A stretch of DNA of 9,335 bases from Bacteroidales bacterium (GTDB taxonomy: Bacteria > Bacteroidota > Bacteroidia > Bacteroidales > WCHB1-69). The notes under the pieces were generated by a model, which did not search any database, was not told the origin of the DNA, and was given only the letters and a program-made list of their open reading frames with translations. The position numbers were made by a program, and so were the translations under genes. Positions 1-6,560 of the stretch are shown in pieces. Where the stretch lies: contig JAEEUY010000032.1 of NCBI GenBank assembly GCA_016290715.1, positions 1-9,335 of the forward strand. The letters run 5' to 3'. Position 1 is the stretch's first letter, and the number at the start of each line of letters is the position of its first letter.

Positions 1-414
1 CAGCGTCAAACGCCCGTCCTCCAACGAACTGCTCATCGCCGTTGTGAAAGAAATCTGCAGGTCGTTCAGGTCGTTCGTGAACTCCGGCATGATCACGTAG
101 TTGTTCGTCCCCTCATCGAAACACCCGGAGGTCAGCAACAGCGCATTGTTGCTGCTCCCGTTCGGACACGGTGTCCCTCTGTACACGTGCGGCGTATAGT
201 CGTGGCTCGATGTAATAACGCCCGTATGAATTACGTCCCAACAATCCGGCATAATGCCACTCCGGTTGTAGCTCGTGTTCGCTGTCCAGTTAGAGAAATC
301 TTCTAAATAAGGGTTCCCCTCTGAAATGGTAAAAACACATTGGGCATCCAATCTTGAAAACATCGAAATAACGAAAATCGCAATGATAAAAATACGGATT
401 TTTTTAGCAACCAT
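1..414 (-). CDS. Secreted surface protein, N-terminal part (runs off the left edge)
   Basis: The reading frame opens with ATG at 414 and stays open for 138 codons to base 1, so the C-terminus is outside the window. Residues 1-24 form a typical Sec signal peptide: MVAKK, then a hydrophobic stretch rich in I/F/V, then RLDA with likely cleavage before Q25. The mature start (EDFSNWTANTSYNRSGIMPDCWDV, split here as EDFSNWT near residue 39 and MPDCWDV near 54) followed later by YVIMPEF and DLQISF resembles the jelly-roll 'choice-of-anchor J' or cleaved-adhesin type domain that opens many large Bacteroidota extracellular proteins, where PxCW and 'sPxf.l...l.fs' patterns are usual. That family match is from memory and not certain. 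No ribosome binding site or promoter is evident; the 70-base gap to proS contains a terminator. Codons after about residue 38 are GC-rich (CTG, GTG, ACG, AAC), unlike all neighbours. Confidence 0.75.
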   Translation of the reverse strand, partial: MVAKKIRIFIIAIFVISMFSRLDAQCVFTISEGNPYLEDFSNWTANTSYNRSGIMPDCWDVIHTGVITSSHDYTPHVYRGTPCPNGSSNNALLLTSGCFDEGTNNYVIMPEFTNDLNDLQISFTTAMSSSLEDGRLTL

Positions 415-433
415 TTTTAATCAATTTTATTTA

Positions 434-464
434 AAATAAAAAGCCAATTAAAATAATTAGCTTT
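434..464 (-). terminator. Rho-independent terminator after proS
   Basis: On the minus strand AAAGCTAATT and AATTGGCTTT form a 10-pair stem (one G-T pair) around a five-base loop, bases 440-464, followed by TTATTTT. It begins about 20 bases after the proS stop codon and should separate proS from the surface-protein gene starting at 414. The stem is AT-rich, so efficiency may be moderate. Confidence 0.6.
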
Positions 465-484
465 CAGAATTTTCATTTAACTCA

Positions 485-1960
485 TTAATAAGCTCTGGCG
501 AACAGCACTCTTTGTTTGGATGGTTTGCCTGTTAAAATACATTTTCCTTCCTCCAACGGATTATCAAATGGGATACAACGAATAGTAGCTTTCGCTAATT
601 CTTTGATTTTTTCTTCCGTTTCCGTCGTTCCATCCCAATGGGCATATACAAAGCCACCCTCATTGTCTAACAACGAAACAAATTCATCCCACGTATCTGC
701 TTTCCGAATACTGCTTTCTCTAAATTTAAGAGAGCGTTCATAAAGATTCTTTTGAATATCGGTCAACAAATTTTCAATTGTTTTCTCTAACGTATCAAAA
801 TCATACGATTGCTTTTCTAAAGTGTCGCGGCGGAAGACTTCTGCTGTTTTGTTCTCCAAATCACGAGGTCCGATAGCGATTCTTACAGGAATACCTTTCA
901 ACTCATATTCATTGAATTTCCACCCTGAACGTTGAGAATCGTCATCATCATACTTCACCGAGATACCTTTCGCTTTCAATTTGCCAACCAGTGATGCTAC
1001 CTTTTCTGAAATCATTTTTTTCTGATCTTCATTTTTATAAATAGGAATAATAACCACTTGAATAGGGGCCAATTTCGGAGGCAAAACGAGACCATTATCA
1101 TCGGAATGTGTCATAATCAAAGCCCCCATCAAACGAGTAGAAACGCCCCACGAAGTAGCCCAAACATACTCTAATTTATTTTCTTTGTTCAGAAACTTCA
1201 CATCAAATGCTTTGGCGAAATTCTGCCCAAGAAAATGAGAAGTTCCTGCCTGTAAAGCCTTGCCATCTTGCATCAAAGCTTCTATGCAATAGGTATCTAA
1301 AGCACCTGCGAAGCGTTCATTGGGCGATTTAACCCCTTTAATAACAGGCATTGCCATATAATTTTCGGCGAAATTGGCATAAACCTCCAACATTTTCCGT
1401 GTTTCTTCCTCTGCTTCTTCACGGGTTTCATGAGCGGTATGACCTTCTTGCCATAGAAATTCCGCTGTACGAAGGAACAATCGGGTTCTCATCTCCCATC
1501 TAACCACATTGGCCCATTGATTACATAATATTGGCAGGTCGCGATACGATTGAATCCAATTCTTATAAGTACTCCAAATAATAGTTTCAGAAGTTGGACG
1601 AACGATTAATTCTTCTTCCAATTTTGCTTCAGGATCCACAACAACGCCACTGCCATCAGGGGCATTTTTCAAACGATAATGCGTAACTACTGCACACTCT
1701 TTTGCAAATCCTTCCACATGATCAGCTTCTCTGCTTAAGAAAGACTTTGGAATAAATAGTGGGAAATAGGCATTAGAATGTCCTGTTTCTTTAAACATTC
1801 TGTCTAATGCATCATGCATTTTTTCCCAGATTGCATAACCGTACGGTTTGATGACCATACAACCTCTTACAGCAGAATTTTCTGCCAAATCAGCTTTCTT
1901 TACAATATCATTGTACCATTGAGAATAATTTTCAGCACGTGTGGTAAAATCTTTTGCCAT
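485..1960 (-). CDS. proS: Prolyl-tRNA synthetase (archaeal/eukaryotic type)
   Basis: This 491-residue class II synthetase charges tRNA-Pro with proline in the cytoplasm. Visible landmarks in order are: RPTSE (121-125) of the proline pocket; motif 2 from R154 with FLRTAEFLWQEGHTAH (162-177); GTSHFLG (239-245); motif 3 around STRLMGALIMTHSDD (274-288); the anticodon-binding domain from QVVIIPIY (301-308) through GIPVRIAIGPRD (356-367); and the characteristic C-terminal tail ending RVLFARAY with a terminal tyrosine. There is no INS editing insertion, as expected for this short type. The zinc-domain cysteines are mostly gone: AHWDGTTET stands where related enzymes have a Cys pair, and only C474 of the later CxxC is kept (CILTG). 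The ATG at 1960 is preceded by AGAAAGGA at a fitting distance. It is likely transcribed alone from the promoter at 2023-2054 and ends at the hairpin near 450. Confidence 0.97.
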   Translation of the reverse strand: MAKDFTTRAENYSQWYNDIVKKADLAENSAVRGCMVIKPYGYAIWEKMHDALDRMFKETGHSNAYFPLFIPKSFLSREADHVEGFAKECAVVTHYRLKNAPDGSGVVVDPEAKLEEELIVRPTSETIIWSTYKNWIQSYRDLPILCNQWANVVRWEMRTRLFLRTAEFLWQEGHTAHETREEAEEETRKMLEVYANFAENYMAMPVIKGVKSPNERFAGALDTYCIEALMQDGKALQAGTSHFLGQNFAKAFDVKFLNKENKLEYVWATSWGVSTRLMGALIMTHSDDNGLVLPPKLAPIQVVIIPIYKNEDQKKMISEKVASLVGKLKAKGISVKYDDDDSQRSGWKFNEYELKGIPVRIAIGPRDLENKTAEVFRRDTLEKQSYDFDTLEKTIENLLTDIQKNLYERSLKFRESSIRKADTWDEFVSLLDNEGGFVYAHWDGTTETEEKIKELAKATIRCIPFDNPLEEGKCILTGKPSKQRVLFARAY

Positions 1961-1990
1961 TATTTTTCCTTTCTATTTATATTTAACTTT

Positions 1991-2022
1991 TTTGTATTTT
2001 TGTCGTCTAAAATTTAACTTTG
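1991..2022 (+). promoter_or_regulatory. Bacteroidota-type promoter for the lipoprotein gene
   Basis: TTTG at 1991-1994 serves as the -33 element and TAACTTTG at 2015-2022 matches the -7 consensus TAnnTTTG, with exactly 20 bases between them. Transcription should begin near 2029, giving a leader of about 43 bases before the ATG at 2073. Its -7 box directly abuts that of the opposing proS promoter. Confidence 0.6.
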
Positions 2023-2054
2023 CAAAATTAATAAAATAATAACCACGTTTCAAA
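2023..2054 (-). promoter_or_regulatory. Bacteroidota-type promoter for proS
   Basis: On the minus strand TTTG (2054-2051) is followed after exactly 20 bases by TAATTTTG (2030-2023), matching the -33/-7 consensus. Transcription should start near 2016, leaving a leader of about 55 bases before the proS ATG at 1960. It faces the lipoprotein promoter, and both cannot be occupied by RNA polymerase at once. Confidence 0.6.
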
Positions 2055-2059
2055 AATAT

Positions 2060-2066
2060 AGGAGGT
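2060..2066 (+). promoter_or_regulatory. Perfect Shine-Dalgarno sequence
   Basis: AGGAGGT lies six bases before the ATG at 2073. Bacteroidota genes seldom carry a strong Shine-Dalgarno sequence, and the other genes here have a weaker one or none, so this site is unusual and fixes the start of the lipoprotein gene. Confidence 0.7.
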
Positions 2067-2072
2067 AAAGTT

Positions 2073-3884
2073 ATGAAAAAGTCAGTTTATTTTTCAGTTT
2101 TGCTGCTGATAATTATTGCAACATCCTGTAAATTAGAGTCTTTAACTTACTATGATGACATTTATAGCAAATCTTCTGATGCCCAATACAAGGTAGTATC
2201 ATCCAATGATAATACTACTCGAAATGCTACAACTACCACGGAACGATCGGTTGAAGAGAATAATTATTACGAAGATAATTCCGTCTATTACGATAATAAT
2301 GATGGTAATAGTGCTCCTGTGTATTCTGAATCTTATACGGAATCCACTAATGGCGGGAACACGTATATCACCAACAATTATTATTATGATAACGATGATT
2401 ATTATGATTACTACTATACTTCCCGTATTCGCCGGTTCCACACGCATACTTATTGTGGTTGGGGCTATTACGATCCTTATTACACGAATTTATATTGGTA
2501 TGATCATTCACCTTGCAACTGGGGTGTAAGTATCTATTTAGGATACAATTGGTGGTGGCCGACCTACTACTATCGTCCATATTACTATAATTACGGATAT
2601 TATTCTTATGGATTCAATTATGGATGGGGTTGGGAATGCCATCGTCCATACGGGCACAATGCATGGGCATACAACCATGGATGGCATGATGGATATTATG
2701 CAGGATTACATGCAGGATACTATCATAACAATTATGATTCCAATCACTCATTCTATTACGGACACCGTCATGCTGCTGGAATCAGTAGCAGTAACAATAA
2801 TCGCGGGACAAGACCAGGGATGTATGATAATTCCCACAATTCTCGCAATAGCTCTGGAGAAAGAGATTTAACTCCTGTAAGTTTCAACCAAAGATATGAA
2901 ACGATTGCTGCAGCACTTCCTAATTCAAGCGCAAGAACTGTCAATGATAGTAAGCCGTCTGGCAATACGACCACGCGTCCGTCTGTTAACCCCAATACCT
3001 CTAAGACCAACATTGAAAACACCTCAAGACCTATTAATTCAACGATTACCAATGCGACAGAAACGGCGGGTAAAGATATTAACGACAAACCGAACACCCC
3101 AACTACTCCCGGCAACAACAACACCCCCACTCCATCTAAACCAGCTATAAATAACAATAATGCGATAAATACTGCCAATGGGTACTCAACGGCCAATCCT
3201 TCCATGAATAAAACAAATGACAATACCGGCAAGACTCCTTCTACCTATACCAAACCTGAAATCAACAAACCGGCTATGAATACGACGACCAAGCCGACTG
3301 TTAACACGACGACTAAACCTGCTACTAATACGACAACCAAACCGACTATCAATACGAATACTAAACCTGCCACTAATACGACAACCAAACCGACTGTCAA
3401 CACGACGACTAAACCTGCCACTTCCAATTCTTATAATAACTATCGTCCGAACAACAGTCGTCCAACCTACAATACGAATACTACTCCTAATACAAATACT
3501 AATAATTATACGCGTCCTACAAATCCGACCACCCATACTACGAAACCTGCAGTGAACACATCCAAACCTTCGGCACCCGCAACGAATACGAATAATTCAA
3601 GAACTCCATCTTCTTCCAGCACATCTTCCCCTTCCTACAAGAGTAGTACTCCAAGTTCCAATAATCATCAAAATTCGTACAATAATTCCAACAAATCTTC
3701 CTACAATTCCAATTCATCCTATTCTCGTCCGAGTTATAATAACAGTTCTTCTTATAGTCGTCCAAGTTCTAACAGTTCTTCTAATTCTTCTTCCCGTTCA
3801 TCCTACTCCAGTGGAAGTTCTTCCTCTCGTTCAGGAGGCGGCTACTCCTCTCGTTCAAGTGCAAGTTCCAGTAGTAGAAGATAA
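2073..3884 (+). CDS. Low-complexity Tyr/Trp/Gly- and Asn/Thr/Ser-rich lipoprotein, function unknown
   Basis: The 603-residue product starts with a lipoprotein signal: MKKS, a hydrophobic core, and lipobox ATSC with the acylated cysteine at C19. It should therefore be anchored in the envelope. Residues 20-118 are rich in Asp, Asn and Tyr (for example YYYDNDDYYDYYY). Residues 119-236 form an aromatic segment full of Tyr, Trp, Gly and His with three cysteines (C128, C148, C189) and a WGVSIYLGYNWWWP stretch; this is the most domain-like part and resembles uncharacterised Bacteroidota lipoproteins. Residues about 290-510 are an extended Asn/Thr/Pro/Lys region containing six eight-residue repeats (403-450). 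Residues 511-603 are Ser-rich with SYSRPS repeats and end SSRR. Start choice is secured by a strong Shine-Dalgarno. It is a single gene with its own promoter and terminator. An envelope-attached, disordered, perhaps adhesive or structural role is inference only. Confidence 0.8.
   Translation: MKKSVYFSVLLLIIIATSCKLESLTYYDDIYSKSSDAQYKVVSSNDNTTRNATTTTERSVEENNYYEDNSVYYDNNDGNSAPVYSESYTESTNGGNTYITNNYYYDNDDYYDYYYTSRIRRFHTHTYCGWGYYDPYYTNLYWYDHSPCNWGVSIYLGYNWWWPTYYYRPYYYNYGYYSYGFNYGWGWECHRPYGHNAWAYNHGWHDGYYAGLHAGYYHNNYDSNHSFYYGHRHAAGISSSNNNRGTRPGMYDNSHNSRNSSGERDLTPVSFNQRYETIAAALPNSSARTVNDSKPSGNTTTRPSVNPNTSKTNIENTSRPINSTITNATETAGKDINDKPNTPTTPGNNNTPTPSKPAINNNNAINTANGYSTANPSMNKTNDNTGKTPSTYTKPEINKPAMNTTTKPTVNTTTKPATNTTTKPTINTNTKPATNTTTKPTVNTTTKPATSNSYNNYRPNNSRPTYNTNTTPNTNTNNYTRPTNPTTHTTKPAVNTSKPSAPATNTNNSRTPSSSSTSSPSYKSSTPSSNNHQNSYNNSNKSSYNSNSSYSRPSYNNSSSYSRPSSNSSSNSSSRSSYSSGSSSSRSGGGYSSRSSASSSSRR
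3279..3422 (+). repeat. Six tandem 24-base units (three 48-base pairs) inside the lipoprotein gene
   Basis: Six in-frame 24-base units encode NTTTKPTV, NTTTKPAT, NTTTKPTI, NTNTKPAT, NTTTKPTV and NTTTKPAT. Odd units use CCG for proline and even units mostly CCT, so the true period is 48 bases repeated three times. Units 3 and 5 are nearly identical in DNA, as are 2 and 6, which points to recent duplication rather than convergent low complexity. Confidence 0.85.
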
Positions 3885-3901
3885 TACAAAATAAAATCAT
3901 C

Positions 3902-3936
3902 AAAAAGAGCAGGTTTAAACACTTGCTCTTTTTTTG
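3902..3936 (+). terminator. Rho-independent terminator after the lipoprotein gene
   Basis: AAAAAGAGCA (3902-3911) pairs perfectly with TGCTCTTTTT (3924-3933) around a 12-base loop that contains GTTTAAAC. The stem runs into a T-tract, 17 bases after the stop codon. The A-run on the left makes it potentially bidirectional, but no minus-strand gene ends here. Confidence 0.8.
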
Positions 3937-3946
3937 TTTATATATC

Positions 3947-3978
3947 TTTGGCTATTATTTAAAAAAGTTGTATTTTTG
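3947..3978 (+). promoter_or_regulatory. Bacteroidota-type promoter for tRNA-Pro and probably the ABC-trmB genes
   Basis: TTTG at 3947-3950 and TATTTTTG at 3971-3978 (fits TAnnTTTG) are separated by exactly 20 bases. The predicted start near 3985 lies about eight bases before the tRNA. A second TATCTTTG at 3943-3950 overlaps the -33 element but has no TTTG at the right distance. Confidence 0.65.
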
Positions 3979-3992
3979 CAACCTCAAATGAG

Positions 3993-4065
3993 CGGGGTGT
4001 GGCGCAGTTGGTAGCGCGCTACGTTCGGGACGTAGAGGCCGCAAGTTCGAGTCTTGTCACCCCGA
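3993..4065 (+). tRNA. tRNA-Pro, anticodon CGG
   Basis: A complete 73-base cloverleaf can be folded by eye. The acceptor stem is CGGGGTG with CACCCCG (seven perfect pairs). The D-arm is GGCGC/GCGC around AGTTGGTA. The anticodon stem is CTACG/CGTAG with loop TTCGGGA, placing CGG at 4026-4028, which reads proline codon CCG. The T-arm is GCAAG/CTTGT with loop TTCGAGT. The discriminator is A4065 and CCA is not encoded. The ABC exporter gene starts only 25 bases later with no convincing terminator between, so the tRNA is probably processed from a longer transcript at least part of the time. Confidence 0.97.
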
Positions 4066-4090
4066 CTTTTTTATCAACTTTCCCTTTTAT

Positions 4091-5881
4091 ATGTTCAATA
4101 ACAAGTTTTTTTCCATTATTAGTCCCTACAAATGGAAATTGTTACTTGTTATTCTTGTTAATGCCATATCGCTTTTTTTCTCTATAGCAACAATGCTTCT
4201 TATAGAACCATTCGTTAAGATTTTTTTCCAAAAAGAGCTAACGGGACTCAGTGTAACAGGGGAACAGGTCATCCATTTTCTTGAATATTTTATAGATATT
4301 TCTGTCCTTCAGCAATCTTTTTTGGCGTTAGTCATCTTATTAATCATCATGTTTTTATTAAAAAACATTTTTCTCTTTCTAACGCAGTGGTTATTAGCAC
4401 CTATTCGCAGCGATGTTATACGCAAATTAAGGAATCAGATGTATCATAAAGTTTTACTGCTTCCTATTTCTTTTTTCTCTTCACAAAAAAAAGGAGATGT
4501 TATTTCTCGGGCTGTCAACGACACTCAAGAGATTGAGTTTACGGTACTTAATGCTTTCCAGATGATGATCAACTCTATTTTGACACTCATCATCTACTTC
4601 ATCGCATTGTTCATCATGAGTTATCAATTAACGTTATTCGTATTAATATTACTTCCCCTTGCCGGTCTTTGTATTTCATTTGTCACAAGAAATTTACGAA
4701 AACAATCTTTAGAAGCCAAAAATAGATTAGGGACTTTGTTCTCGCATGTGGAAGAGACCATTTCCGGACTTCGGATTATCAAAGGCATGAATGCGCAGCA
4801 ACATGCGCAACAGATATTTGAGCGGCACAATGAAGCGTATGCGCAAACACAAATGCGAATCAAGCGGAGGGCAGACTTGTCCTCCCCGATGAGTGAATTT
4901 TTAGGGGTTACAGTAGTAATGATTGTTCTTGTTTTTGGAGGTTACCTTGTCATCAGAGAACAGTCAAGCCTCACAGCAGCACTATTTATCACTTATATAG
5001 CCTTATTTTCTCAAATTGTGAATCCTGCCAAAAATATTGGCACAGCTATGTCTAATTTTAAGCGCGGAATCTCTGCACTTGACCGTATTTATGAGATTTT
5101 AGATTCTGATGAGGTTATTAACAATATTGAAAATGCCATTAATATCGAAGCGTTTCAGCATGAAATTGAATTTCGGAATGTAACTTTTGCCTACGAGGAA
5201 ATTCCTGTTCTCAAAAACATATCATTTCATATTAAAAAAGGCGAGATGGTTGCTTTGGTGGGTGCATCGGGTGCGGGGAAATCCACCATTGCCGATTTGT
5301 TACCCCGTTTTTATGATGTTACAAGCGGAGCTATTCTCCTTGACGGACAAGATATTCGCCAATATGATATAGATCATTTGCGTTCGCTTTTTTCACTTGT
5401 TTCACAGGATATAATCCTTTTCAATGATACAATCTACAACAATATTGCTTTCGGGATGGAAAATGTTGATGAGGAGAAAGTGATTGCGGCAGCGAAATTA
5501 GCCAATGCCTATTCATTTATTGAAAAAATGCCTGATGGATTGTACACTAATATTGGCGATAGGGGATTAAGTTTATCGGGAGGACAACGCCAGCGGATTA
5601 GCATTGCGCGAGCGATATTAAGAGACACTCCTATCCTTATTCTTGATGAAGCGACCTCTGCTATAGATACGGAATCCGAGAAACTGGTTCAAGATGCGCT
5701 ACAGAAGATCATGCAAAATCGAACCACGTTAGTAATAGCACACCGTCTGTCCACAATCCAACATGCCCATAAAATTATTGTTTTAGAGGCAGGGGAAATT
5801 ATAGAAAGCGGGACACATGAATCGTTAATTGCGCTCCATGGAAGATATAGTAAATTAGTGCAAATCAATCAATTTCAATAA
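4091..5881 (+). CDS. MsbA-like ABC exporter, fused membrane and ATPase domains
   Basis: This 596-residue half-transporter has the usual exporter layout and length. Residues 1-310 are the transmembrane domain with about six helices (near 15-37, 76-98, 156-176, 180-197, 271-288 and 292-310). Residues about 357-590 are the nucleotide-binding domain: Walker A GASGAGKST (391-399), Q-loop Q439 in VSQD, signature LSGGQ (495-499), Walker B ILILDE (515-520) and switch histidine H551 in AHRLST. It should act as an inner-membrane homodimer pumping a hydrophobic substrate outward. MsbA-type lipid A/phospholipid flipping is a reasonable guess in Bacteroidota, but many multidrug or lipid exporters look the same, so the substrate is open. 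The ATG at 4091 has no Shine-Dalgarno. It sits 25 bases after tRNA-Pro and two bases before trmB, and likely shares their transcript. Confidence 0.95.
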   Translation: MFNNKFFSIISPYKWKLLLVILVNAISLFFSIATMLLIEPFVKIFFQKELTGLSVTGEQVIHFLEYFIDISVLQQSFLALVILLIIMFLLKNIFLFLTQWLLAPIRSDVIRKLRNQMYHKVLLLPISFFSSQKKGDVISRAVNDTQEIEFTVLNAFQMMINSILTLIIYFIALFIMSYQLTLFVLILLPLAGLCISFVTRNLRKQSLEAKNRLGTLFSHVEETISGLRIIKGMNAQQHAQQIFERHNEAYAQTQMRIKRRADLSSPMSEFLGVTVVMIVLVFGGYLVIREQSSLTAALFITYIALFSQIVNPAKNIGTAMSNFKRGISALDRIYEILDSDEVINNIENAINIEAFQHEIEFRNVTFAYEEIPVLKNISFHIKKGEMVALVGASGAGKSTIADLLPRFYDVTSGAILLDGQDIRQYDIDHLRSLFSLVSQDIILFNDTIYNNIAFGMENVDEEKVIAAAKLANAYSFIEKMPDGLYTNIGDRGLSLSGGQRQRISIARAILRDTPILILDEATSAIDTESEKLVQDALQKIMQNRTTLVIAHRLSTIQHAHKIIVLEAGEIIESGTHESLIALHGRYSKLVQINQFQ

Positions 5882-5883
5882 CG

Positions 5884-6555
5884 ATGGGAAAGAAAAGGAA
5901 ATTACAGCGATTTGCGGAGAATGAGACCTTCGCCAATCTTTTTCAACATCAAGATTACGATATTCTTAATGATGCATTCCCACTTAAGGGGAAATGGCAT
6001 GAATACTTTGGCAATCGCAACCCCATCATTGTTGAATTAGGGTGTGGCAAAGGGGAATACACCGTGTCCATGGCGAAACAGTTTCACGACAAGAATTTCA
6101 TAGGCATTGACCGTAAAGGGGCGAGATTATGGCGAGGGTGCAAGGATGCCATAGAGCAAAATATTCCCAATGCTGCCTTTATTCGCACCAGAATTGATAA
6201 TATTGAGCACTATTTTGCGCCAGGAGAGGTAGCTGAAATTTGGGTAACTTTTCCAGATCCCCAACCTAAAAAAGCGCGCCGGAGACTTGTCTCTCCCAAT
6301 TTTGTCGAACGATATAAGAAAGTGTGGGGAGACATAGGCATTCTTCATTTAAAGACCGATAGCCGACTTTTATACCAATATCTTATAGAGACCTCGCAAG
6401 AGGAGCATTGGGAAATTATAGAAAATATTGAAGACATATATGCACAAAACGATCCGAAATATCCTTATCTAACAGAAATCCAAACTTTTTATGAAAAAAA
6501 ATGGTTAGAAGAAGGATCTATTATTTCTTACATTAAGATTCAAATACAAAAGTAG
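5884..6555 (+). CDS. trmB: tRNA (guanine-N7-)-methyltransferase
   Basis: The 223-residue enzyme transfers a methyl group from S-adenosylmethionine to N7 of guanine 46 in the variable loop of tRNAs. The SAM-binding motif ELGCGKGEY (51-59) and the second strand FIGIDRKGARLW (72-83) are clear, followed by the family's WVTFPDPQPKKARRRL (120-135), LKTDS (156-160) and the C-terminal TEIQTFYEKKW (197-207), all hallmarks of TrmB. Length fits the family. The ATG at 5884 follows the exporter stop by two bases, so translation is likely coupled. The tRNA-Pro gene upstream lies in the same likely transcript, making this a small tRNA-linked unit with a transporter in the middle. Its end lies 5 bases from the end of radC on the other strand. 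Confidence 0.96.
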   Translation: MGKKRKLQRFAENETFANLFQHQDYDILNDAFPLKGKWHEYFGNRNPIIVELGCGKGEYTVSMAKQFHDKNFIGIDRKGARLWRGCKDAIEQNIPNAAFIRTRIDNIEHYFAPGEVAEIWVTFPDPQPKKARRRLVSPNFVERYKKVWGDIGILHLKTDSRLLYQYLIETSQEEHWEIIENIEDIYAQNDPKYPYLTEIQTFYEKKWLEEGSIISYIKIQIQK

Positions 6556-6560
6556 AATAC

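Noticed and set aside
3279..3422. Repeat array as a CRISPR
   Set aside because: Units are in-frame coding repeats without spacers, inside a well-supported gene.
2199..3765. Several long open frames on the minus strand and in other frames opposite the lipoprotein gene
   Set aside because: They are shadows of low-complexity codons (AAT, TAT, ACC repeats) and translate to I/V- or R/G-monotonous sequences without starts or binding sites; the plus-strand frame has a lipobox, Shine-Dalgarno, promoter and terminator.
3943..3950. TATCTTTG as the tRNA-Pro -7 box
   Set aside because: It fits the consensus, but there is no TTTG at 19-21 bases upstream and it would start transcription over 30 bases before the tRNA; the TTTG within it instead serves well as the -33 for the box at 3971-3978.
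4485..4499. Run of eight A followed by GGAGATG inside the ABC exporter gene, resembling a slippery site or internal start
   Set aside because: The zero frame encodes normal conserved transporter sequence through this point (SSQKKGDV), and there is no stimulatory stem or useful product in the other frames.
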